Origin: DAIRET01 sp036795455
GTDB taxonomy: Bacteria > Bacteroidota > Ignavibacteria > Ignavibacteriales > Ignavibacteriaceae
Assembly: GCA_036795455.1 (NCBI GenBank)
Contig: DAIRET010000160.1
Coordinates: 1 to 6,758 of the forward strand
Reading direction: 5' to 3'
Length of the DNA stretch: 6,758 nt
Below are positions 1 through 5,447 of this stretch, in pieces. The notes under the pieces are model-generated. The model searched no databases and was not told the origin of the DNA. It saw nothing but the letters and a program-made list of their open reading frames with translations. A program made the position numbers and the translations under genes. Numbering within the stretch: position 1 is the stretch's first letter; the number at the start of each line of letters is the position of its first letter.

Positions 1-906
1 AAACCGACACTTGTTTGTATTGCGAATGCAAATAAAGCAGGTAAACAGGATGTAGAGATTACGTATCAAACAAGCGGTATGAACTGGCATGCCGAATATG
101 TTGCGGTACTCGATAAAGAGGATAAAATGATCGACTTAAACTCATGGGTTAGTATTAATAACAACTCGGGAGTTTCATACAAAGATGCAACACTAAAGCT
201 GGTTGCAGGCGATGTAAACCTAATTAAATCTCCTCAACCAATGTATATGGAACGATTAGAAGCAGCAGACTATTCAGCTAAAGGAACTGCCCAGTTTGAA
301 GAAAAGCAATTCTTCGAATACCATATTTATAATTTACAAAGACCGACCACACTTGCACAAAATGAAACAAAACAAATCTCTCTGTTTGAAGCTGAAAATG
401 TAAAGGTTACAAAACGATATCTTTACAAAAACAATTGGGGATACAGAGGTTCGGGAAGCGGAAATAAAGTAGCTGTTGCAATTGAATTCCATAATTCGGC
501 AAAGAACAACCTTGGCGTTCCGATGCCGAAAGGGAAAGTGAGGTTGTACAAATCCGATGGACAGACACTTGAATTCGTCGGTGAAGATTTAATAGACCAT
601 ACTCCGAAAGATGAAAAAATCAAATTGAAAATCGGTGATGCTTTTGATATTGTAGCGGAAGAAGTTCAAACCGATTATAAACGAATTACAGATAAAGTTC
701 ACGAGACAACAATTGAAATAACAGTAAAGAATAGAAAAGATGAAGATATTGTTGTTGATGTTGAACGTTATCTCGGTTTATACTGGGAGTTAAGAAATTA
801 TTCTATAGAGTATGAAAAAATTAACGCTCAAACTGTTTTATTTAAGGTACCAGTTAAAGCCGGTAAAGAGACGGTTTTAAAATATACTGTCAGATATAAT
901 TATTAA
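1..906 (+). CDS. DUF4139 domain-containing protein, C-terminal part (5' end outside window)
   Basis: The frame is open from base 1 to a TAA at 904-906, giving 301 residues with no start in the window, so this is the C-terminal portion of a longer protein. Counting from base 1, the block YQTSGMNWHAEYVAVL (residues 22-37), a W-V-x-I-N-N-x-S-G block (49-57), LGVPMPKGKVRLY (171-183), FVGED (192-196), DHTPKDE (199-205) and GDAFDI (212-217) are the recurring landmarks of the DUF4139 beta-rich domain. Family members usually carry an N-terminal DUF4140 region and a signal peptide, both of which would lie upstream of this window. The molecular function of the family is not established; they are generally predicted to be exported or surface proteins. 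No membrane segment or enzyme motif is visible. An internal ATG at 79 lies within the conserved domain and is not a credible start. The gene converges on the minus-strand operon ending at 987. Confidence 0.88.
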   Translation, partial: KPTLVCIANANKAGKQDVEITYQTSGMNWHAEYVAVLDKEDKMIDLNSWVSINNNSGVSYKDATLKLVAGDVNLIKSPQPMYMERLEAADYSAKGTAQFEEKQFFEYHIYNLQRPTTLAQNETKQISLFEAENVKVTKRYLYKNNWGYRGSGSGNKVAVAIEFHNSAKNNLGVPMPKGKVRLYKSDGQTLEFVGEDLIDHTPKDEKIKLKIGDAFDIVAEEVQTDYKRITDKVHETTIEITVKNRKDEDIVVDVERYLGLYWELRNYSIEYEKINAQTVLFKVPVKAGKETVLKYTVRYNY

Positions 907-915
907 GTACTGTTG

Positions 916-966
916 TGTAGAGACGTAGCATACTTCGACAAGCTCAGTAACAGCTGCGTCTCTACA
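916..966. repeat. Composite hairpin repeat between convergent genes
   Basis: Arms TGTAGAGACGTAGC (916-929) and GCTGCGTCTCTACA (953-966) pair over 14 positions, with 13 Watson-Crick pairs and one G-U pair. The 23-base loop contains CTTCGACAAGCTCAG (933-947), and TACT/AGTA (931-934, 946-949) can extend the stem beyond a small internal loop. Both the arm sequence and the loop sequence resemble short dispersed intergenic repeats that I recall from Bacteroidota-type and other environmental genomes; this is memory, not a search. It sits in the 80-base gap between two convergent genes. It may act as a transcription end for either strand: on the plus strand it is followed by TTTATTCTT, which is only a moderate T-tract. 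Confidence 0.7.
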
Positions 967-986
967 TTTATTCTTAATAGAAAAAG

Positions 987-1487
987 CTACTCAAAGTAGA
1001 CACTAGTTTCACTGAAAATAATCGGTTTTTCACCCGGTGTATCGTCAGGCTCGTCGCATGACTCTAAAAATAGCCTTGCCCACCCTTTTCGATTGAGTTT
1101 AAGTGATAAATAAAAATCATGAAATCGGTGATTATCAAGTTTTTGTTCCTCTATGTTTATATACTCAATTTTCTGATAACCATCATTAAAAACAAGCCGG
1201 ACTTTCAATGGTTTTACATAATAAAAATCTTCCCCATTCAGTTTGATTTTTAGTACCAACTCATATAAATCATTAACGAATATAGTAAGTACCCGCAAAC
1301 CTATATCTGGACCACCACTGCCGTGTGAAGTATCGGTAACAGTAGTTAAATATGTTGCATTTGCAGATATAATATTAATCGTACCCGGTAATTCATTTCT
1401 CTCCTGTGCAATAAGCTTGATGGGTTCAAGGATCAGAATAAAAAAGAGAATAGTTATTAATCTCACTTTAGTAGATGTTGTTTTCAT
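987..1487 (-). CDS. Hypothetical secreted protein (166 aa)
   Basis: I do not recognise a family. The protein begins with a short basic stretch followed by a hydrophobic core (about residues 10-25) ending in LIAQE, which looks like a Sec signal peptide of the type common in Bacteroidota-like exported proteins, with cleavage near the AQ. The mature part is about 140 residues, with alternating hydrophobic and polar segments suggesting beta structure. It has a Gly-rich turn (SHGSGGPD, about 54-61), one cysteine near the C-terminus, and an acidic stretch (ESCDEPDDTPGEKP) before the end. No enzyme motif is visible. Its ATG overlaps the TGA of the upstream yraN-like gene as ATGA (1484-1487), so it is probably translated by coupling and is the last gene of the operon. 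The overlap and the signal peptide make it a credible gene, but nothing indicates its role. Confidence 0.8.
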   Translation of the reverse strand: MKTTSTKVRLITILFFILILEPIKLIAQERNELPGTINIISANATYLTTVTDTSHGSGGPDIGLRVLTIFVNDLYELVLKIKLNGEDFYYVKPLKVRLVFNDGYQKIEYINIEEQKLDNHRFHDFYLSLKLNRKGWARLFLESCDEPDDTPGEKPIIFSETSVYFE

Positions 1488-1852
1488 AACGGCATTACAT
1501 TTTCATAATGATTTAAAGATTTCACTTCATCTTTTTCAACAAGGATTGCAATTACATCTATCCTGCAGTTCGTTTCTTTAATTTCTTTATCATAAAGGTA
1601 GTATTCTGCTATTCGCCTGACCTGTTTCAGTTTCCCTTTTGATACAGCATGATCCGGTAAACCGAATTCGAGATTTCCTTTTGTTTTTACTTCTACAAAT
1701 ACCATATAATCGCCGTCTTTTGCAATTATATCTATTTCACCAGCATTACTATAACGATAGTTTCGTTGAACAATTTCATAACCTTTTCCTGTAAGGAATT
1801 TAACGGCAATATCTTCACCTGTTTTACCGAGTTCTTTACCGGAAAGACTCAT
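1484..1852 (-). CDS. yraN: YraN/UPF0102 family nuclease-fold protein
   Basis: This is a short protein (122 residues from the ATG at 1852) with the full UPF0102/YraN pattern. It has GxxGEDxAVxFL near the N-terminus (about 9-20), the signature GYEIVQRNYRYSNAGEIDII (24-43), then FVEVKTK (52-58), GLPDHAV (64-70) and a final RIDVIAI (97-103). E39, D41, E54 and K56 match the D...ExK arrangement of the PD-(D/E)XK nuclease fold. The family is related to Holliday-junction resolvase-type nucleases, but its cellular role is poorly defined. The frame extends to a GTG at 1861; I prefer the ATG at 1852 because GGTGA lies 6 bases upstream of it and homologues usually start close to this point. With either start, the 5' end overlaps the end of rnhB (stop at 1836), a pairing seen in many bacteria. 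The 3' end overlaps the next gene by ATGA. Confidence 0.92.
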   Translation of the reverse strand: MSLSGKELGKTGEDIAVKFLTGKGYEIVQRNYRYSNAGEIDIIAKDGDYMVFVEVKTKGNLEFGLPDHAVSKGKLKQVRRIAEYYLYDKEIKETNCRIDVIAILVEKDEVKSLNHYENVMPL

Positions 1853-2450
1853 ACTGTTCACCCAGTATATTTCTTAAGAAAGACTTTCTATGAAACGGTG
1901 TCGCTCCTTTCGCTTTTATTGCTGCTATATGTTCTTTAGTCGGGTAACCTTTGTTTTTCGCCCAGTTATAAGCGGGGAAATCATCGTGGAGATCAATCAT
2001 AATTTTGTCTCGTAAAACTTTTGCAACGATAGATGCAGCAGCAATCGAAAAAGAATTAGCATCCCCTTTAATAATAGCTTTTGTATTGAGTGATGAATTA
2101 AATGCTTTATTCCCGTCAATCAAAACCAGATCCGGTTTTATTTTAAGACTTTCAGATGCATTTTTCATTGCAAGTAATGATGCGTTCAGGATATTAATTT
2201 CATCAATTGTTTTGTTTGACACAATATCATAGGCGAAGCATAGAGCTTTCTCTACTATTAACGGAAAGAGTTCATCCCGTCTTTTTTCAGATAATTTTTT
2301 TGAATCATTAATCCCCTCAATATCAACTTCCGGCGAAAAAATAACTGCTGCTGCAATAACGGGACCGGCTAAAGGACCTCTACCGGCTTCGTCTACACCT
2401 GCAATTATGCGAATATCGCCGCTTCTAAATGAATCGTCAAACTTTCTCAT
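1836..2450 (-). CDS. rnhB: Ribonuclease HII
   Basis: This is RNase HII, which cleaves the RNA strand of RNA-DNA hybrids and removes single ribonucleotides misincorporated into DNA, in the cytoplasm. The 204-residue length is normal. The signature IAGVDEAGRGPLAGPV (16-31) supplies catalytic D20 and E21; NDSKKLSEKRR (48-58) follows. LIDGNK (110-115) gives D112, KGDANSFSIAAASIVAKVLRD (128-148) gives the fourth acidic residue D130, and the substrate-contact region GYPTKEH (168-174) is present. The Gly-Arg-Gly motif after the DE pair, which reads the ribonucleotide-DNA junction in this family, is intact. The start ATG (2450-2448) overlaps the TGA of the upstream prenyltransferase gene (ATGA), implying translational coupling. 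The 3' end overlaps the start of yraN by 17 to 26 bases. Nothing looks truncated or damaged. Confidence 0.97.
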   Translation of the reverse strand: MRKFDDSFRSGDIRIIAGVDEAGRGPLAGPVIAAAVIFSPEVDIEGINDSKKLSEKRRDELFPLIVEKALCFAYDIVSNKTIDEINILNASLLAMKNASESLKIKPDLVLIDGNKAFNSSLNTKAIIKGDANSFSIAAASIVAKVLRDKIMIDLHDDFPAYNWAKNKGYPTKEHIAAIKAKGATPFHRKSFLRNILGEQYESFR

Positions 2451-3295
2451 ACACCTATATATATTGCTATTAAACCTACAATCATAACTAATTTAATTAT
2501 CATACTAAGTCTTGATAGATTACTTTTTGAGCTGTTGCCGTAAAGCGATTTCAGCATATAAAGAAGAACCGGGTTTATTACTACCATGGCTATAATAAAG
2601 AACTTGATTTTGTAAATCTGAAATACGAAAGGTATTAATGTAAATACAATCAATACTATGGTAGAGGCCGTAACTATTTTTTTCGATAATGGAAAACCAT
2701 ACTTTATCGGGAATGTAATTACCTTTTCTTTCCGGTCTCCTTCAACGTCTTCCATATCTTTGACAATTTCTCTTATAAAATTGATTATGAGAGCAAAACC
2801 GAACGGTATTAAACCACCGTAAAAATTGTCCACCGCAATACCGCCGAATATAAATGCAAGTCCTGTAAGAAAAGCGACAACGAAATTCCCGAATAACGGT
2901 ATTCGTTTTAATCTGAACGAGTATAAAAAAATAATAAGCGAAGCAAAGACAACCACGAAGAAAGATGCAATATTTATTCTTAATGCAAAGTTAAAAGAAA
3001 CGAGCACGAATATCATGTAAATGAACAAGGCTTCTCTTTTAGTTAGTCTTTCCGATGGTAGAACTCTATCGGGTTTATTCAACCTGTCAATTTCTACGTC
3101 ATAATAATCGTTAATAATGTTGCCTGCGGCACTTGCAAAAGCACCTGCCATACCGGCATAAAAAATAGCGTGAGTAAAGATTTCACTCGATGAAGAAATC
3201 AGACCGGCTACAACAATTGAAACAAAAGTAATAATAAAATTAAGCGGGCGGGATATTGCTATTACAGCAATTGTTTTATCTATTAGTTTATTCAT
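2447..3295 (-). CDS. UbiA-family prenyltransferase, digeranylgeranylglyceryl phosphate synthase-like
   Basis: This is a polytopic membrane protein of 282 residues with about eight or nine hydrophobic segments, the usual size and topology of UbiA prenyltransferases. The first Asp motif is NDYYDVEID (62-70), followed by RLNKPDRVLPSERL (71-84); the second is REIVKDMEDVEGD (175-187), giving D180, D183 and D187. These motifs bind Mg2+ and the prenyl diphosphate. The wording of both motifs is closer to archaeal geranylgeranylglyceryl phosphate geranylgeranyltransferase (DGGGP synthase) than to UbiA, MenA, CyoE or chlorophyll synthase. The proposed reaction is transfer of a geranylgeranyl group to a prenylglycerol phosphate, making the second ether bond. 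It is the first gene of the minus-strand operon and is divergent from the ferredoxin/geranylgeranyl reductase genes, which fits isoprenoid lipid synthesis. The family call is firm; the substrate is inferred, and another aromatic or glycerol acceptor is possible. Confidence 0.88.
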   Translation of the reverse strand: MNKLIDKTIAVIAISRPLNFIITFVSIVVAGLISSSSEIFTHAIFYAGMAGAFASAAGNIINDYYDVEIDRLNKPDRVLPSERLTKREALFIYMIFVLVSFNFALRINIASFFVVVFASLIIFLYSFRLKRIPLFGNFVVAFLTGLAFIFGGIAVDNFYGGLIPFGFALIINFIREIVKDMEDVEGDRKEKVITFPIKYGFPLSKKIVTASTIVLIVFTLIPFVFQIYKIKFFIIAMVVINPVLLYMLKSLYGNSSKSNLSRLSMIIKLVMIVGLIAIYIGV

Positions 3296-3301
3296 TACAA
3301 G

Positions 3302-3358
3302 TTAATTAATTCTTACGCTTTAAATATAATTGATAGTTTAGATAATGAAAAGTAAAAT
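3302..3358. promoter_or_regulatory. Candidate divergent promoter region between the prenyltransferase operon and the ferredoxin/reductase operon
   Basis: On the plus strand, TTAATT (3302-3307), a 17-base spacer and a perfect TATAAT (3325-3330) would start RNA near 3337. A second plus-strand match is TTGATA (3330-3335), 17 bases, TAAAAT (3353-3358). On the minus strand, TTTTCA (3351-3346), 17 bases and TATATT (3328-3323) would start RNA about 20 bases before the prenyltransferase ATG. The two -10 boxes of the first and third candidates overlap, which would let the divergent operons compete for polymerase. The region is very AT-rich, so chance matches are easy, and FCB-group promoters often follow a different consensus (TTG around -33, TAnnTTTG around -7). 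No clear operator palindrome is seen. Confidence 0.33.
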
Positions 3359-3512
3359 ATTGATTACGCTGCCCGCTCAACCAGTTTTTCTTAGAAAAGT
3401 CCGTTTTTTCCCATCGCTAATTCTTTTATGGTTGTTAGAGCTGTTTACATTTATAGAAAAATCTTTTATTCGTATTTTGTCTATTGAATTTTATAAAGTT
3501 GATAAATGTTAG
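3345..3512 (+). CDS. Possible small membrane protein ORF (55 aa)
   Basis: An ATG at 3345, immediately after an in-frame TAG (3339-3341), opens a 55-codon frame ending at TAG 3510-3512. The product would begin MKSKILITLPAQ, pass through a basic region (FLRKVRFF), then a hydrophobic stretch rich in Leu and Phe (about residues 21-37) that could span a membrane once, and end with a charged tail. It would fill most of the otherwise empty gap between the divergent prenyltransferase and ferredoxin genes and stop 7 bases before the ATG at 3520. I know no family for it. Against it are the lack of a clear ribosome binding site and its short length in AT-rich DNA. It is listed as a candidate only. If the TTGATA/TAAAAT promoter is the real one, transcription would start inside this frame and it could not be made. 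Confidence 0.28.
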   Translation: MKSKILITLPAQPVFLRKVRFFPSLILLWLLELFTFIEKSFIRILSIEFYKVDKC

Positions 3513-3549
3513 AAGAATTATGTACCGACAGGCAAAAAACGGAATATTG

Positions 3550-3738
3550 ATGATTGAAATTCTACCGGATAAATGCGACTTCTGCGGTTGCTGCGTAGGA
3601 GTCTGCCCAGAGGATGCAATCGAATTAAAGGAGGCTGCAATAAGAATTATTGATCCGCTGTGTACCAATTGTTCTAAATGTGTTTGGGCTTGCCCGATTG
3701 AAGTAATATTATTTAATAAAAACGGGGTTAAACTTTAG
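3550..3738 (+). CDS. 2[4Fe-4S] ferredoxin
   Basis: This is a small bacterial-type ferredoxin (62 residues from the ATG at 3550) that carries electrons through two [4Fe-4S] clusters. The first Cys motif is CDFCGCCVGVCP (9-20: C9, C12, C15, C19) and the second CTNCSKCVWACP (38-49: C38, C41, C44, C48). This is the classical pair of CX2CX2CX3CP motifs, in which the fourth Cys of each motif binds the other cluster. There is an extra cysteine at position 14. Start choice: ferredoxins of this type normally begin 5-10 residues before the first Cys, which favours 3550 (GGAA five bases upstream). An ATG at 3520 and a TTG at 3484 are in frame and would add 10 or 22 residues with no family resemblance. 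The reductase gene starts only 4 bases after the stop, so the two are almost certainly cotranscribed. The likely role is to supply electrons to that reductase. Confidence 0.93.
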   Translation: MIEILPDKCDFCGCCVGVCPEDAIELKEAAIRIIDPLCTNCSKCVWACPIEVILFNKNGVKL

Positions 3739-3742
3739 CTAT

Positions 3743-4912
3743 ATGAAAAGTGAATATGATATTGTTGTTGTCGGCGCAGGACCAGCAGGCTCGGTAGCTG
3801 CAAAGTATGCAGCTTCGCAGGGAGTTTCAGTATTAGTACTTGAGAAAGATAGAGATGTCGGTTACCCCGTTCGATGCGGTGAAGCTGTTAGTAAAGATAG
3901 ATTAGCGGAGTTCGTTGAACCTGACAAAAAGTGGATTTGCGCTGAAGTTGATAAGTTTTCTTTTATCGCTCCCAACGGCAACGAAGTTGTTTTGAAATTT
4001 GATCAGCAAGGTTATGTTCTTGAGAGAAGAATTTTTGATTACGAATTAGCCAAACAAGCATCCGAAGCGGGTGCCGAAATATTGACCCGTGCTTATGTAA
4101 ACGGACTTTTATTCAACAATGATAAAGTGACCGGTGTAAAGTATGAATACCGCGGTGAACAAAAAGAAGTTAATGCAAAAATTGTTATTGCTGCTGACGG
4201 TGTTGAATCAAGAGTTGGCAGATGGGCAGGACTGAAAACACATGTTGACTTCAGGGATATGGAATGTTGCGTTCAATATACTGTAAGTAATATTAAAGAT
4301 ATCAATAATGAAACATGCTATTTCTATTTCGGGAAGAATGTTGCTCCCTCCGGTTACTTATGGATTTTTCCGAAAGGTAATAATACTGCTAACATCGGTT
4401 TAGGTATAAGCGGACTTGAAGGGAAGAAAAAATCCGCTTTATCTTTCTTAAATGAATTCATGGCAGAACATTATCCCGATGCATCAGTATTAACAAGTAT
4501 CGCCGGTGGAGTCCCTTGCAGTATAACACTTGAAAAAATTTCCGTACAGGGAATTATGCTTGCCGGAGATGCTGCAAGACAGGTTAATCCGTTAAGCGGC
4601 GGTGGAATTGCAAGCGGAATGCTCGGCGGAAGTATTGCAGGTAGAATCGCAGGTGAATCAATTAAAATGAATAAACCTGAACACATATTTAATTACGACA
4701 GTGAATGGCAAGATAGATACGGGAAAAAACATGAGATTTACGACAGAATTAAAAACGGCATCTACGACTTTACTGATGAAAAATTTAATTCTATTGCAGA
4801 TTCTTTTTTAAAGGTGCCTTCGGATAAAAGAACATTAGGGAAACTATTTACAACCGCATTAATCAATAAACCATCATTGCTAATTGATGTTGCAAAGGTT
4901 TTTATTAAATAA
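3743..4912 (+). CDS. Geranylgeranyl reductase family FAD-dependent oxidoreductase
   Basis: This is a 389-residue flavoprotein of the geranylgeranyl reductase (GGR) family within the p-hydroxybenzoate hydroxylase-type fold. The N-terminal FAD site is VVVGAGPAGSVAA (8-20) with E34 as the expected ribose ligand. YPVRCGEAVS (41-50) matches the conserved Cys-containing segment of archaeal-type GGRs. ADGVESRVGRWAG (151-163) is the DG motif, YLWIFP (205-210) followed eight residues later by GLG (219-221) is the YxWxFPx7-8GxG substrate-pocket signature of GGRs, and LAGDAARQVNPLSGGGI (273-289) is the second FAD contact. It has no transmembrane segment, so it is probably membrane-associated. The reaction would be stepwise saturation of geranylgeranyl double bonds on a lipid. 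It follows the ferredoxin by 4 bases and lies near a DGGGP-synthase-like prenyltransferase, which supports an isoprenoid ether lipid substrate. Menaquinone side-chain reduction (MenJ-like) is the main alternative; a chlorophyll role is unlikely without pigment genes nearby. Confidence 0.9.
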   Translation: MKSEYDIVVVGAGPAGSVAAKYAASQGVSVLVLEKDRDVGYPVRCGEAVSKDRLAEFVEPDKKWICAEVDKFSFIAPNGNEVVLKFDQQGYVLERRIFDYELAKQASEAGAEILTRAYVNGLLFNNDKVTGVKYEYRGEQKEVNAKIVIAADGVESRVGRWAGLKTHVDFRDMECCVQYTVSNIKDINNETCYFYFGKNVAPSGYLWIFPKGNNTANIGLGISGLEGKKKSALSFLNEFMAEHYPDASVLTSIAGGVPCSITLEKISVQGIMLAGDAARQVNPLSGGGIASGMLGGSIAGRIAGESIKMNKPEHIFNYDSEWQDRYGKKHEIYDRIKNGIYDFTDEKFNSIADSFLKVPSDKRTLGKLFTTALINKPSLLIDVAKVFIK

Positions 4913-4928
4913 TTACTATAGAAAGAAT

Positions 4929-5447
4929 ATGATGAAACCATTAGTTAATACTATTTTGATTTTATTACTTTTCACCTCAGCTTGTTACTCATTTGCGATT
5001 GATTCAACAAAAACAAAATCCGAAAGAGTCAAGTTCGATCCGAATGCAGACCCTGAAAAAGAACTTGCGGAAGCAGTAAATAAAGCTACAACTGAAAATA
5101 AAAGAATTCTACTTGACATCGGCGGCGAGTGGTGTATTTGGTGCCACCGCCTTGATGAGTTCATTGAACAGGATGAAGAAATAAAGAGCTTTTTGCATTC
5201 TAACTTTGTTGTCCTAAAAATCAACTATAGTAAAGAGAATAAGAATGAAAAATTTCTTTCAAAATTTCCCAAGATACCGGGTTATCCCCACTTCTTTGTT
5301 TTAAGTAAGAAGGGAGAATTATTTCATTCGCAGGATACCGGTGTACTTGAATCCGATAAAGGTTACAGCAAAGAAAAATTTATGGCGTTTCTAAAAGAAT
5401 GGGCTCCAAAAAAAAATAAGAAACAGGATCATCTTAAAAAGAAGTAA
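4929..5447 (+). CDS. Exported thioredoxin-like protein with WCxWC motif
   Basis: This is a 172-residue protein with an N-terminal hydrophobic export signal (about residues 4-23). FTSAC at 15-19 is close to, but not a good fit for, a lipobox, so it could be a lipoprotein or be cleaved after SFA (23). After a charged linker comes a single thioredoxin-fold domain. RILLDIGGEWCIWCHRLDEF (59-78) holds the redox pair C69/C72 with Trp before and between them, typical of the Thioredoxin_7/DUF255-like group. IPGYPHFFVL (116-125) contains the expected cis-proline (P120). The C-terminus is very Lys-rich. The likely function is thiol-disulfide exchange outside the cytoplasm; the partner is unknown. Tandem ATGs at 4929 and 4932 are preceded by AGAAAG; the frame also reaches TTG 4884 and ATG 4887, but those lie inside the reductase gene and would precede the signal peptide. 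It begins 16 bases after the reductase stop. Its 3' end overlaps the convergent gene by 19 bases. Confidence 0.88.
   Translation: MMKPLVNTILILLLFTSACYSFAIDSTKTKSERVKFDPNADPEKELAEAVNKATTENKRILLDIGGEWCIWCHRLDEFIEQDEEIKSFLHSNFVVLKINYSKENKNEKFLSKFPKIPGYPHFFVLSKKGELFHSQDTGVLESDKGYSKEKFMAFLKEWAPKKNKKQDHLKKK

Noticed and set aside
1243..1581. Plus-strand open frame of 112 codons opposite the secreted protein and yraN
   Set aside because: It crosses two genes with strong evidence on the other strand (signal peptide, YraN motifs, ATGA overlap) and shows no motif of its own.
1853..1861. GTG start at 1861 for yraN
   Set aside because: It is possible, but the ATG at 1852 has a GGTGA at good distance and fits family starts better; the difference is only three residues.
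3386..3409. TTTTC/GAAAA hairpin followed by a T-run, considered as an attenuator ahead of the ferredoxin gene
   Set aside because: The stem is five pairs, almost all A-T, and is separated from the T-run; this is expected by chance in such AT-rich DNA.
3435..3668. Minus-strand open frame of 77 codons opposite the ferredoxin gene
   Set aside because: It is antisense to the two Cys motifs of a clear ferredoxin, and its product is low in recognisable features.
5408..5416. Run of nine A near the 3' end of the thioredoxin-like gene, considered as a frameshift site
   Set aside because: The reading frame is intact through it into a Lys-rich tail. No alternative frame adds a domain, so it needs no special explanation.
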